A DNA stretch of 51,531 bases from Candidatus Kuenenia stuttgartensis (GCA_945904015.1 CAMDPK010000028.1:1-51531); one strand, 5' to 3'; counted from the stretch's first letter, positions 1-9,256 are shown. Notes: a model not told the origin generated them from the sequence alone. A program made the numbers and translations.

Positions 1-640
1 TGCGATCCGCTTGGGCATCGGGCGACAGGGCGATCGGGGCGGCTTCATCGTCTGGCTCGCCGATGACCTTCGCCAGTCCCCAATCGAGCACGATCACTTC
101 GCCAGACTCGCCCAAGACGATGTTCTGCGGCTTGAGGTCGCGGTGAATCTCACTTTGATCAGCCGGAACGCGCTAGCGTCCGGTTCGGGCACAGAACTAA
201 CGACAAACCGGACGCTAGCGCGTTCCGGCTCATTATCGCACCCATCAAAGTGAGTGCCATTGGGCCAACGCTTCGCAAATACTGACGAAGGCGTTGAGCA
301 GACGCGGCAACGACAGCGGATCGGCCTGACCGGCTCGACGCTGGGCGTGATGCCGCTGAATCGCCTCGGACAGCGTTTCGCCCTTCACCGATTTCATCGC
401 ATAGAACGGTCGCCCGCCGCAATTCACTTCGTACACCGGCACAATGTTGGGATGCTGGAGTTGCCCGGTGATCTGTGCCTCGCGAATCAATCGCCGCGCG
501 GCTTGGCTCGACTCCGTACCCGGCTTGATCTCCTTGATCGCACCTCGCGCGCCAAGTCGTTGTCACGAGCCAGCCAAACCTTTCCCATCCCGTCAATGCG
601 ATTTCGGCGAACGGTTCGACGCCGCGTGACAGGCGTCGGA
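1..640 (-). pseudogene. Ser/Thr protein kinase remnant, interrupted
   Basis: On the minus strand a Hanks-type kinase domain can be followed in pieces. Near 590-540 there is a glycine-loop-like GMGKVWLARDNDLARE. The frame then shifts, and from 490 it continues LIREAQITGQLQHPNIVPVYEV, containing the helix-C glutamate region, and on to CEALAQWHSL. After a stop and a 70-bp hairpin repeat (161-230) the catalytic loop IHRDLKPQN follows, then LDWGLAK (DWG in place of DFG), running off the left edge. The piece before the catalytic loop is therefore split by the repeat and also frameshifted around 545, where one base seems missing before the expected VAIK lysine. Such kinases are numerous in planctomycetes. 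I infer a non-functional gene; the rest lies to the left of the window. Confidence 0.8.
161..230. repeat. Hairpin repeat R1 inside the kinase
   Basis: Inverted repeat with 25-base arms (AGCCGGAACGCGCTAGCG at the left end, its complement at the right) and a spacer of about 16-20 bases. The flanks add a second inverted repeat, CTCACTTTGAT (149-159) against ATCAAAGTGAG (244-254). It separates the part of the kinase before the catalytic loop from IHRDLKPQN. No ORF is carried, so any movement would need an enzyme supplied in trans. Confidence 0.9.
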
Positions 641-915
641 GATCATACGACGGGGCGAAACACCACTTGCCTGAATATTCGGAAGCAACTGAGCAGTTTG
701 TGGCCTCGCGCGGGACACAACACTCGACCTCGCCCCGATCCACGTCATACCGTCTCGATTGGTTTCGCCTTCATTTTCCGCCCCTCTTTTTGCGACAGTC
801 CTGTCATAGCAAGCGGAATGCCGAAGAATGATTGGTCATGCGCCGGCAACAACCGAAACTTCGAGTCATTCTTCCATCTCACTCGGTCAGTCAACACGAT
901 CTGGAACCGTTCTCA

Positions 916-3900
916 ATGATCTGGAAAAACTGGTTGAGCCGATGGCACAGTAGACCTCAGCAATCCAGAGCGCGTCGCCGGAATGGTCGCATCAGCGAGC
1001 GTGCGGAACGGCTCGAAGGCCGTTGCCTGCTGACGGGCGATGCCGTGCTCGAAGGAGCCGCGTTTCTCGACGCGAACACCAACGAAACCTTCGACGACGG
1101 CGACAGCGGCTTGTCCGGAGTCGTCGTGTTTCTCGATGTGAATCACAACGGGGAATTGGATTCGGCTCCATTAACGGCGTCGGCGATCGACACGCCGGTT
1201 GAGATTGTGGACCTCAGTACGGCAACCTCGTCGCTGACGGTGATCGGCACGACGGGAACCATTGTGGATGTCGAAGTCACGATCGACATCACTCACACCT
1301 ATGACAGCGACTTGATCGTGACGCTCATCGCGCCGAACGGCAGATCCGTGACACTGGCAAGCGGAGTGGGAGGTAACGGCCAGGGGTTCCTGCAAACCAT
1401 CTTCGACGATGAAGCCTTGGAAGCCATCGCCGACGGCGCTCAGGCTCCGTTCACGGGACGATTCCGGCCAGTTGGCAAGTTGCAGGTTCTTGACGGCATC
1501 TCGCCCGAAGGCATTTGGACGCTGCAAGTGCGAGACAACGTCGATGGCGATGTCGGGCAGATCGACGGATTTCAGTTGTCGTTCCTGGTCAGCACCGAAG
1601 CGACGAGCACCACGGCCGACAACGGTCAGTACCAGTTCGAGGGCCTGGAGGCGGGAACCTACACCGTTGCGGTCGTGTTGCAGCCGGGCTTGATCCTGAC
1701 GTCGCCGGATTCATTGAACCACATGGTGACGTTGGAATCCGACGAAACCGACTCGGGCCTCAACTTTGGTCACACGGCGCTTCCTGCGGCCATTCAAGGC
1801 CAGAAATGGATCGACCTCAACGGAAACGGAACGCATCAGCCGGATGAGCCAGGCTCCGACGGTTGGATGATCGAAGTGCTCGATGCGATTTCGCAGCAGG
1901 TCATCGCCTCCACGGAGACGATGTCGATCGACCTGAACGACAACGGCGCGATCGAACTGGAGACCGAGTCGGGACTGTACTCGTTCGAGAATCTCCCCGC
2001 GGGAACGTATTTGGTTCGCGAGATTGCGCAGCAGGGCTGGATCGGAACATTCCCCGCAGTGAATCCAATTCGTGGCGGAGATAACCCGGTGACTCAAGCG
2101 GGAACCTATGTCGCGACGACTCCTCCCACCGGTTCCGCCGAAACTCCTGCCGACTGGTTGCCGGACCTCATCATCGACATGCAGAGCGCTGAGGGCCTGC
2201 GCGACGTCTTCATCGACGGCGAAGTGCTCCGCTTCGGACAGGCGACGCCGAACGTCGGTCACGGCCCGCTGCGAATTGTGGGCGGTGCCGACAACGGCGA
2301 CGGAACCCAACAGGTGTTGCAACGCATTTATTCCGATCAACTCGATCCCCTCACGGGCGAACGGCTGTTCCACGAGCGTGAGGCCGGGAACTTCAGTTTT
2401 CATTCAGAGCACAATCACATTCACTTCAACGACTTCACTCGGTACGCACTGCGAGCGACTTTGCCAGACGCCGATGACGACGGAGTTGTGGAGGTCGGCG
2501 ACATCGTGCGCGGCGGTACGAAAACGAGCTTCTGCCTGATCGACATTTCGCCCTTCGACCTGTCGCTGCCAAACGCCGCCAGCGAGCCCAGCGGCTTGGG
2601 TTGCGACGTCGAACAACAAATTTCTGTCGGCTGGGAAGACATCTACGGTTCCGGAACCGTCGGCCAAGAGCTCAACATCGCCGGATTGCCACCGGGGCAG
2701 TACTGGCTGGAAGCGGTCGTCGATCCGGACAACCATTTCATAGAGCTCGATGAAACCAACAACGTCGGCCGCATCCTGGTCACGATTAAGGCCTCCGGTC
2801 GGCTGCACGAAGTCACGCTCGATCGCGGTGACACGGTCTCCGGTCTCGACTTCGGCAACTTTGAAACGGTGAGCCTCAGCGGCACCGTCATTCACGACGC
2901 CAACGCCAACGGCATTCTTCATCCGGAGGAAGTTGGTCAAGCCGGCGTCGCCGTCTACATCGACCTCAACGGCGATCACATTCTCAACAACCCCAGAACC
3001 GGAGACGGGGTGGCTGACGGCTTGGCTTTGGAACCTTGGGCGATCACCGACAGCGAGGGGAATTTTGTCTTCACGGGACTTGGTGCCGGAACTTTTCAAG
3101 TTCGCATCGTCACTGCGAATGACCTGCCGCAAACCACAGAAACCCCTGCCAGCGTTTCGGTCACGAGTGGACACGACGTTGACAGTCTGACCTTTGGCAT
3201 CGGTGCGATCACCGGTGCGACGACCGTTGTTCGGCACGGAGTGGATGCGGGGCATCTCGAAGTGACCGATATTTCCGCGCACGGCCAGGCGGATAACTTG
3301 CAGATTGAAGTTCAGGAATTTGGCGGATCGTCGCCTGGTGTGCGAGTTCACGATCCGGACCATGTGCTGCAATCTTCGGTCGGCGTGCAGGAGGGATTGC
3401 ACACGGTGTTTATTCCGCTGACCGAGTTTTCACATCTGACGCACGTCGTTGTCCTCGCGGGTGCTGGCAACGATCGAGTCGTGGTGGATCTGGGCCTGTC
3501 GTCCGTCTTCGCAGTGATCGACGGAGGCGCAGGCAACGACCGCTTGCAGGTCATCGCAACGCCATTCGTTGGGGAGACTGCCGATGGTCACGACCACAAC
3601 GCTCACGACCACAGTCAGCCCTCCGACCATCACGACGGTCAGAACGTCCTGACGGGCGGAGCTGGCAATGATGTGCTGATCGGCAGCGACAAGAATGACC
3701 TGCTCCTGGGACAGGGTGGCAAAGATTTGATCGTCGGCAACGCCGGGGACGACGTGCTGGTTGGCGGTCACGGTCTCGATTCGACAGCGGGGGGCGACGG
3801 CCATGATTCCACCAGTTGGCGGACCGGAGACGGGGCCGACGTGGTCAGTGACACGGAAGACTTCATCGTCACGGGGACGAAGTCAGCGAACAGATTTCAA

Positions 3901-4719
3901 CTGACTGTCTCACGTGCCGGCCAGATCTTCTTCACTCAGGCCGATCGGATTCCCGTCACGGTGACTCTGAATGTTTCCCAGGCGATCATCGTGAATGCCG
4001 GAGCTGGCAACGACACACTGAGCGCCAGCACCAGCCTGCTGGCTCGGACTTCCGTTTTCCTGAACGGCGAAGGGGGAGTGGATCTCCTGCAATTGTCCGG
4101 CACGAGTTCCGCGGATTCCGTCATCTTCACCACTGCGGGCTTGGATCTGTTCACGTCGCACGCGTTTGGACTCTCCGGCACGGAACGTGTGACGGTCAGC
4201 TTGGGAGCGGGAAATGATCGTTGCGACGCTTCGGGGATCAGCGATGCCGCGGTGTCATTGACCATTCAAGGTGGCGCGGGCCACGACACCATCCTGGGCG
4301 GTGCCAGTGACGACGTGGCCTACGGTGGCCTGGGGAACGATCGGTTGTTCGGTGGTCTCGGAAACGATCGACTCCAAGGCGGAGCAGGAAACGACACGAT
4401 TCTGGGCGGCATGGGGAACGATCAAATCGTCGGAGAGGCTGGCAAGGATGTCCTCGTCGGCGAAGCCGGAGACGATCAGCTCAATGGCAACGCCGGGGCC
4501 GACACGATCGTTGGCGGATCAGGCGACAACAGTTTGGTAGGTGGTGCTGGCCGCGACTTGCTGATCGGCGGCGACGACCGCGACGTTCTCAGCGGGCAAG
4601 GAAGTCAGGATCGTTTATTCGGTGGGGGCGGGGACAACCGGTTTGTCAGACCTGCATCGGGAGAAATGATCACGGCGTTCAACGACTTCCGTCTCGAAGA
4701 AATCCTGGACTTGCTGTAG
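916..4719 (+). CDS. Secreted lysyl oxidase-family protein with SdrD-like, P-domain and RTX-like repeats
   Basis: 1267 residues from the ATG at 916; an ATG at 832 is in frame but adds an unconvincing leader. A basic N-terminus is followed by ERLEGRCLLTG, the planctomycete extracellular-protein motif. Domain order: SdrD_B-like segment (about 40-80), a proprotein-convertase P-like domain (about 95-225) set inside that SdrD fold, a second SdrD-like repeat (about 290-380), a lysyl oxidase domain (about 415-620), a third SdrD-like repeat (about 645-765), then Asp/Gly-rich GGAGND-type calcium-binding repeats to the C-terminus. The oxidase domain shows the copper histidines in HSEHNHIHF (H496, H499, H501, H503), a lysine in GGTKTSFCL and a tyrosine in GQYWLEAVVDP, which could form the lysyl tyrosylquinone cofactor. 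Expected role: oxidation of peptidyl lysine or amines outside the cell (family knowledge). The substrate is unknown. Confidence 0.82.
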   Translation: MIWKNWLSRWHSRPQQSRARRRNGRISERAERLEGRCLLTGDAVLEGAAFLDANTNETFDDGDSGLSGVVVFLDVNHNGELDSAPLTASAIDTPVEIVDLSTATSSLTVIGTTGTIVDVEVTIDITHTYDSDLIVTLIAPNGRSVTLASGVGGNGQGFLQTIFDDEALEAIADGAQAPFTGRFRPVGKLQVLDGISPEGIWTLQVRDNVDGDVGQIDGFQLSFLVSTEATSTTADNGQYQFEGLEAGTYTVAVVLQPGLILTSPDSLNHMVTLESDETDSGLNFGHTALPAAIQGQKWIDLNGNGTHQPDEPGSDGWMIEVLDAISQQVIASTETMSIDLNDNGAIELETESGLYSFENLPAGTYLVREIAQQGWIGTFPAVNPIRGGDNPVTQAGTYVATTPPTGSAETPADWLPDLIIDMQSAEGLRDVFIDGEVLRFGQATPNVGHGPLRIVGGADNGDGTQQVLQRIYSDQLDPLTGERLFHEREAGNFSFHSEHNHIHFNDFTRYALRATLPDADDDGVVEVGDIVRGGTKTSFCLIDISPFDLSLPNAASEPSGLGCDVEQQISVGWEDIYGSGTVGQELNIAGLPPGQYWLEAVVDPDNHFIELDETNNVGRILVTIKASGRLHEVTLDRGDTVSGLDFGNFETVSLSGTVIHDANANGILHPEEVGQAGVAVYIDLNGDHILNNPRTGDGVADGLALEPWAITDSEGNFVFTGLGAGTFQVRIVTANDLPQTTETPASVSVTSGHDVDSLTFGIGAITGATTVVRHGVDAGHLEVTDISAHGQADNLQIEVQEFGGSSPGVRVHDPDHVLQSSVGVQEGLHTVFIPLTEFSHLTHVVVLAGAGNDRVVVDLGLSSVFAVIDGGAGNDRLQVIATPFVGETADGHDHNAHDHSQPSDHHDGQNVLTGGAGNDVLIGSDKNDLLLGQGGKDLIVGNAGDDVLVGGHGLDSTAGGDGHDSTSWRTGDGADVVSDTEDFIVTGTKSANRFQLTVSRAGQIFFTQADRIPVTVTLNVSQAIIVNAGAGNDTLSASTSLLARTSVFLNGEGGVDLLQLSGTSSADSVIFTTAGLDLFTSHAFGLSGTERVTVSLGAGNDRCDASGISDAAVSLTIQGGAGHDTILGGASDDVAYGGLGNDRLFGGLGNDRLQGGAGNDTILGGMGNDQIVGEAGKDVLVGEAGDDQLNGNAGADTIVGGSGDNSLVGGAGRDLLIGGDDRDVLSGQGSQDRLFGGGGDNRFVRPASGEMITAFNDFRLEEILDLL

Positions 4720-4723
4720 CCCA

Positions 4724-4833
4724 TCAGCCGGAACGCGCTCGTGTGTCGTCATTTCATGGCTTTTTGGGTTGATCAAATCAGCCGCAGGGCGCTAGCCCCG
4801 GTTGGAACCGGACGCTAGCGCGTTCCGGCTGAT
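4724..4833. repeat. Hairpin repeat R2, half copy plus mixed-arm full copy
   Basis: Starts a few bases after the lysyl oxidase stop. Bases 4724-4739 match only the left half of the family (ATCAGCCGGAACGCGCT), then unrelated sequence follows. From 4778 to 4833 there is a full hairpin whose left arm is the GC-rich variant (AGCCGCAGGGCGCTAGCC) and whose right arm is the common variant (AACCGGACGCTAGCGCG). The two arms are therefore not exact complements. It may serve as a terminator for the lysyl oxidase gene. Confidence 0.85.
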
Positions 4834-4892
4834 GGCTCTCACTTCGCCAATCCCTCTGAAGACCTGCCCCCCGGATTGTTCCCGGCCCACAA

Positions 4893-4935
4893 AACAATCG
4901 AGCGGGGCTGCTCAATGCCAGCCCCGCTCGTTGTT
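4893..4935 (-). terminator. Terminator of the Calx-beta gene
   Basis: A strong hairpin (GAGCGGGGCTG paired with CAGCCCCGCTC, extended by AACAA/TTGTT with one bulge) lies 22 bases beyond the stop of the minus-strand Calx-beta gene. The minus strand continues with a short T-rich stretch (ATTGTTTTG). This fits a rho-independent terminator. Confidence 0.6.
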
Positions 4936-4957
4936 CGTTGGAAATGCCATTCAGCAC

Positions 4958-7900
4958 TTAGTCGTCATTCAGGATCGTGCCGATGCCGGTCGTATTGCCG
5001 AAGACGGCGTTGACCGCGTTCGACAGTTTCAACAGCAGGGTTTCGTTCGCTTCCAGGGTCGTGTCCTGCTTGACCAAAACGGTAACCGTCTTGACGGTAT
5101 CGCCTGCCGCGAAGGTGACGGTTCCGGTCTTGGCCGTGTAGTCCGAACTGGACAGCGCGGTTCCGTTCTGGGTGGCGAAGTTCATGGTCACCGTCTTTCC
5201 GCTGGCCGCTGACAGGCTGATCGTGAACGTCATCATCGTCGTGCTGCCAACGGTGCTTCCTTCGGCCACGCTCGTATTGAGGATCGTGATCGTCGGTGGC
5301 GAATCGTTGTCGTTGATCTTCGCCGTGGCTTGCGCCGTTCCGATCGTCGCGAGAGTCGCGCTGGCAATCTTTCCGTGGAAAATCTCGTCGGGTTCGTCCT
5401 TGGTGTCACCCAGGATGCCAACCGGGACATTCACAAAGAGGTCGCCCGCCGGGATCGTGACCAAGACCGACGTCTGGGCGGTGTAATCCAGGCCCGCCGT
5501 CGCGGCGGTCGCACCCGAGGCATTCGCGGTTGAGAACAGGACCGTGACCGGGCTACCGGCGATCGCCGACAGTGCCACCTTGAAAACATTCGGAGAGCCC
5601 GCTGTTTCGGTATGGCCTCCCGGCGTGATCGTCGAAATCGAGACGCTGGGCTTCGGATCGTTATCGACAATCGTCCCGATCCCTTGAAAGTCGGTGACAG
5701 TGCCATTCGTTGCCACACCTAAGTTGACTGAGAACGTCTCGCTCAATTCCGCCAGATTGTCACCCTTGACGACCACATTGAACGTTCCAGTCGTTGACCC
5801 TGCTGGAATCACCAAATTCGTCACTGGGATCGCGGTGAAGTCCGTACCACTGGTGGCAGTGCCGCCGGCCGTTGAGTAGGGCACGGTCACGGCGAACGAA
5901 CTGGGAGCCGACAGGGTGACCGTGAACTTGGCGTTGGAAGTATTCGGAGTGTTGACCTCGGTCACCGAAACGTCATTGATGGTCACATTCGGTGCGGCAT
6001 CATCATCCGTAATCGTTCCTGTACCCGTGCCGACCGCGATGGTCGCATTTGTCGGAGCACTCAAGACGACCGTGAACCCTTCGTTGTTTTCGTCGATTTT
6101 ATCACCATTGGTGAGAATCGAGATGTCCTTCGTGGTCTCGCCGGGCAAGAAGATGAGTGTCGAGTTCTTCGCCCCATAGTCCGACCCGGACAGCGCGCTT
6201 CCGTTGACCGTGGTGTATTTCACCGTGATGGTATGCGTGCTGAGAGCGCTGAGCGTGACCGGGAAGATCATCTTCGTCTTGCCACTGCTCCCTTCCGGGA
6301 CGGTCGAGTTGCCGATACTGATCGTGGGCGGCGGGTCGTCGTTGGTGATCGACCCCACGCCGAGCGTGTCGGCAAATGTGGCACCGGTGGCGCTAAACAA
6401 TTTCACCGAGTAGCTCTCGGTCGGTTCGTCGATCAAGTCATTGACAATGGCCACGACGATATTCCCGGAAATAGACCCGGCCGAGATCGTCAAATAGGTA
6501 TTACTCGTGCCGATGAAGTCGGCCGGTGAAGAGGCCGTTCCATTCAACGTTTGATAGCCCACCGTCACGTCAACGCCACTGATGGCGGACAGCGTCACGA
6601 CGAAGGTTTGAGTGCCAAGAAAAGCACCTTCCACAACGGTGACGGCATCGCCGATCGAGACCGTCGGGATCGGGTCGTTGTCCACAATCGTCACCGTGGC
6701 GGACACGGGATCGGCCACAATCGCGGTCAGCAAGAACTGGGGTTCCACGAAATCCAGCGTGACGATGATCGTCTCCGGGCCTTCGTAGAGCAGATCGTCA
6801 AAGATGCCTGTCACGGGGATCAGTACGGACGTGGCGAAGGCTGGAATGGTCACCATTCCGGACAAGGTCGTATAGTCTGTGCCACCAGCAGTGGCCGTTC
6901 CGGTGATCGTGTAGAACACGTCGATCGAATCATCCGCAGTGACTCCGCCACCCAGCGTCACGGTGAATTCTCCGTCGGCGGGGACGGCTTCATCGGCGGA
7001 CGGGTCAGAGGCGGTGATCGACACCGTCCCCACGTCCTCATCCGTAATCGTCGCCACATGCGTAACGCTTTCACCAACATTCACAGCCGCAATGCTGGTG
7101 GCGTCCAGAACATTGGTCGCACCATCGTTCGACAAGCCGAAGTTGATCGTTTCATCTCCCTCGATCACGAGATCCTCAAGGATGGTGACCGAAACGGTCT
7201 TCGTGTAGGTCTGTGTGTTGGCGGTGCCCACGGGAGCCCCGTTCACATCCGCCGACGTGAAAGTCACCGTCGCTGTTCCAAATGCGGAGTAATCGAAGTT
7301 CGCGAGCAGAGCGGTTCCGGTCAGGAGGTCCGTGACATCGACGCTCATTGAGTCGCCTGATCGCAACGCGAAGTCCGTCGTCAAATTGATGGTGATGTCG
7401 TAAGTCGGCGTCGCGTTTTCAAGAATCGAGCCGGCAGCCACGGCAAACGCAAACGTTCCCGTGACCGCGTCGTCATCCAGAATCGTCAACTCATGGGTGT
7501 CGTTTGCGCCGTCGATGACCGCAGTGTCTCCGATGAAGGACGCCGTCGCATTCGACAGGTCGAAGTCGATCGTCTCGTCTTCTTCGGCCAGAGCATCCTC
7601 AACAATGTCAACGGAGACCTCAATTGTCGTTATAAAAGCCATGGCAACGCCGTCGCCCGTAAAAGTCACTTGGGTGGGATTCGCCACCAATCCCGTGTAG
7701 TCCACTCCACCAGGAGAAGCGGATCCGGTGCCGGTTTCAAAGACAAGGACGCTCATCGTGTCGCCCGCACCCAAAGGCACATCAGTCATTAGATTAACAA
7801 TGATGGTTTGGGTTACCACATTTTCCGTCACCGAGTTCGTGGGGACGGCGAAGGCGAATGTTCCTGTGACCGGAGTAATTCGAGACTCCAGCAGTTCCAC

Positions 7901-8035
7901 GGCGCTGTTCATCAACGTCGTGCGTGCGGACGTGCCGAGAGTGGAACCACCCAATCGCCGACGGCGCGCGGGAACACGACGGGGCGAAAAGGCCAGACGA
8001 TTGCGAATCGCATCAAACCAAGGTGAGAGCACCAT
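4958..8035 (-). CDS. Large Calx-beta repeat surface protein
   Basis: 1025 residues. The N-terminus is basic and lacks a classical signal peptide, but carries AVELLESRITPVTG, a variant of the planctomycete LE-x-R-xx-L secretion-associated motif. The rest is eight tandem Calx-beta domains of about 110-130 residues, each ending in a D/N-rich turn (LDDDAVTG, TDEDVG, VDNDPIPT, TNDDPPPT, TDDDAAPN, VDNDPKPS, NDNDSPPT, LNDD). They contain the usual 'DYT..sGtvtF..G' and 'DE..E..E.f.v.L' signatures. Calx-beta domains bind calcium and often serve adhesion or cell-surface roles. No enzymatic domain is visible. The ATG at 8035 is preceded by GAAGGAAT. It converges on the lysyl oxidase gene, with hairpins between them. 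Confidence 0.85.
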   Translation of the reverse strand: MVLSPWFDAIRNRLAFSPRRVPARRRRLGGSTLGTSARTTLMNSAVELLESRITPVTGTFAFAVPTNSVTENVVTQTIIVNLMTDVPLGAGDTMSVLVFETGTGSASPGGVDYTGLVANPTQVTFTGDGVAMAFITTIEVSVDIVEDALAEEDETIDFDLSNATASFIGDTAVIDGANDTHELTILDDDAVTGTFAFAVAAGSILENATPTYDITINLTTDFALRSGDSMSVDVTDLLTGTALLANFDYSAFGTATVTFTSADVNGAPVGTANTQTYTKTVSVTILEDLVIEGDETINFGLSNDGATNVLDATSIAAVNVGESVTHVATITDEDVGTVSITASDPSADEAVPADGEFTVTLGGGVTADDSIDVFYTITGTATAGGTDYTTLSGMVTIPAFATSVLIPVTGIFDDLLYEGPETIIVTLDFVEPQFLLTAIVADPVSATVTIVDNDPIPTVSIGDAVTVVEGAFLGTQTFVVTLSAISGVDVTVGYQTLNGTASSPADFIGTSNTYLTISAGSISGNIVVAIVNDLIDEPTESYSVKLFSATGATFADTLGVGSITNDDPPPTISIGNSTVPEGSSGKTKMIFPVTLSALSTHTITVKYTTVNGSALSGSDYGAKNSTLIFLPGETTKDISILTNGDKIDENNEGFTVVLSAPTNATIAVGTGTGTITDDDAAPNVTINDVSVTEVNTPNTSNAKFTVTLSAPSSFAVTVPYSTAGGTATSGTDFTAIPVTNLVIPAGSTTGTFNVVVKGDNLAELSETFSVNLGVATNGTVTDFQGIGTIVDNDPKPSVSISTITPGGHTETAGSPNVFKVALSAIAGSPVTVLFSTANASGATAATAGLDYTAQTSVLVTIPAGDLFVNVPVGILGDTKDEPDEIFHGKIASATLATIGTAQATAKINDNDSPPTITILNTSVAEGSTVGSTTMMTFTISLSAASGKTVTMNFATQNGTALSSSDYTAKTGTVTFAAGDTVKTVTVLVKQDTTLEANETLLLKLSNAVNAVFGNTTGIGTILNDD

Positions 8036-8196
8036 GTGAGGAATTCCTTCAAAAGAGAGTGAGGGTGTATTTTACGAGGCTCTGTTCCGTCGGTCACCAT
8101 GCGATCGCAGGACAGAAACCGAACACGAAAAAGTTGTCAGTTCCACAGCACGCGGCGAAGTTTACAGGGGAGGAATAGCTTCCCGAATTCCGCATC

Positions 8197-8261
8197 AGCC
8201 GGAACGCGCTAGCGTCCGGTTTATCACGCACGTCTTAACCGGACGCTAGCGCGTTCCGGCT
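8197..8261. repeat. Hairpin repeat R3
   Basis: Near-perfect copy of the CCGGA-CGCTAGCG family with matching arms and a spacer of about 15 bases. As at R1, the flanks form an outer inverted repeat, CTTCCCGAA (about 8179-8187) against TTCGGGAAG (8276-8284). Confidence 0.9.
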
Positions 8262-8370
8262 AATTTCGAAAACCACTTCGGGAAGTTATTGTGCCCCCGT
8301 TCCAGGAAACCCCACGAGACTTCTCATGGTGGAGGGATCTTTCTAATTGGGACACCGTTTTGAACTCTCC

Positions 8371-8426
8371 GCACGACGCGCGAGCGAGTGATTGGCCGGA
8401 GCAAGCCACTCGCTCGCGCGTCGTGC
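8371..8426. repeat. Second hairpin family, copy a
   Basis: Arms GCACGACGCGCGAGCGAGTG and its exact complement, separated by 16 bases. Related copies are at 11970, 49863 and 51493. It lies between the first pilin-like gene and the Calx-beta gene. Confidence 0.9.
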
Positions 8427-8458
8427 TCAGTCTGCCGACAGAACAGCGCACCAAGCAG

Positions 8459-8483
8459 GCCGCCACAGCGAGGCTGTGGCGGC
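8459..8483 (-). terminator. Terminator of pilin-like gene 1
   Basis: Ten-base-pair hairpin GCCGCCACAG/CTGTGGCGGC with a five-base loop, about 50 bases past the stop of the minus-strand gene. The same stem recurs after the second paralogue, which supports a terminator role. There is no clear T-run. Confidence 0.5.
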
Positions 8484-8534
8484 TCTTGGCAAAGACGTCC
8501 CTGAGCGAATTCCGGCTCAGGAGGTCAGGTCACA

Positions 8535-8870
8535 CTAGTTGCCGTCGTTGGCCGCACCCGTTTGGGTCTTGCCACAGACGTCGTCGTAAATCAACGCTTT
8601 GCAATCGCAATCGTCAACACCGTCGTTGAAACCAAATCCCGCCACTTGAGCGTGCGGCTTGGTGGCACCGGCGGTGTCCTTGCGGAGGCCATTGACGCTG
8701 TAGGACTGGTCGATCGCACCGAAGGCGTGGGACAAGTCGACCAACTCGGCGTTGATCGAATGTTGAACCGAGGTCAGGCCGACAACCATTCCCAGGACCG
8801 CGATCGTCAGGACGAGCACGAGCTCGGCCGAGACCACGAAACCAACTTCGTCGTTGAAGAGCTTACGCAT
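8535..8870 (-). CDS. Flp-like pilin-related small membrane protein 1
   Basis: 111 residues from the ATG at 8870, preceded by AAAAAAGGAACGG, a good ribosome-binding site. The upstream in-frame extension is leader sequence. The protein begins MRKLFNDEVGFVVSAELVLV, with a short basic head, an acidic residue and glycine (E8-V-G10), then one hydrophobic helix to about residue 32, as in class III/Flp pilins. The rest is polar, ending in a Cys/Asp-rich tail (GVDDCDCKALIYDD). Proteins of this kind are widespread in planctomycetes and are sometimes wrongly named aminotransferases. Role inferred: pilin-like or surface filament subunit. It is the first of three paralogues here. Confidence 0.65.
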   Translation of the reverse strand: MRKLFNDEVGFVVSAELVLVLTIAVLGMVVGLTSVQHSINAELVDLSHAFGAIDQSYSVNGLRKDTAGATKPHAQVAGFGFNDGVDDCDCKALIYDDVCGKTQTGAANDGN

Positions 8871-9185
8871 GATGAACCGTTCCTTTTTTGATTTTTTGAG
8901 ACTGAGAGACCACTTTGTGAAATTTGGAGACGAGACACATTCTCCCGTGATGGCAGTGAGACGTACCGACATCACTCACAGGACCGGTGACGAGTTCTTT
9001 GCTCAGCAAGTCTGATCCGCTCGCTGAGAACTCTGCACCGCACACGAACCCCATCGGGAGAAGACCGGGGCTCGAACGTTTGCCGGACGATCCATCGACT
9101 GTTGAGAACATCCGAGACCGAGGCACGACTTCACAGAATCATCCACATTGACGACGAGCCGCGAAGTCTGCTCACACTTGAAACA

Positions 9186-9214
9186 GAGCCGCCACAGTCA
9201 AACTGTGGCGGCTC
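9186..9214 (-). terminator. Terminator of pilin-like gene 2
   Basis: Perfect 13-base-pair hairpin GAGCCGCCACAGT/ACTGTGGCGGCTC with a three-base loop, about 42 bases after the stop of the second pilin-like gene. Confidence 0.55.
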
Positions 9215-9256
9215 GCGGTAGAGTTATCACTGAGCCATCTCAGACTCAGGAGATTA

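Larger units (their letters stand above)
8036..8534. other. Non-coding gap with two hairpin families
   Basis: Holds the leader of the Calx-beta gene, repeat R3 (8197-8261), a second-family hairpin (8371-8426) and the terminator of the first pilin-like gene (8459-8483). No coding sequence is recognised. Confidence 0.6.

Noticed and set aside
916..4719. RTX toxin
   Set aside because: The Gly/Asp repeats are calcium-binding scaffolds, but there is no toxin domain and no adjacent type I secretion genes; a lysyl oxidase domain is present instead.
5172..7700. Several open frames on the plus strand opposite the Calx-beta gene
   Set aside because: They follow the repeat periodicity of the minus-strand gene and show no independent domain or ribosome-binding site.
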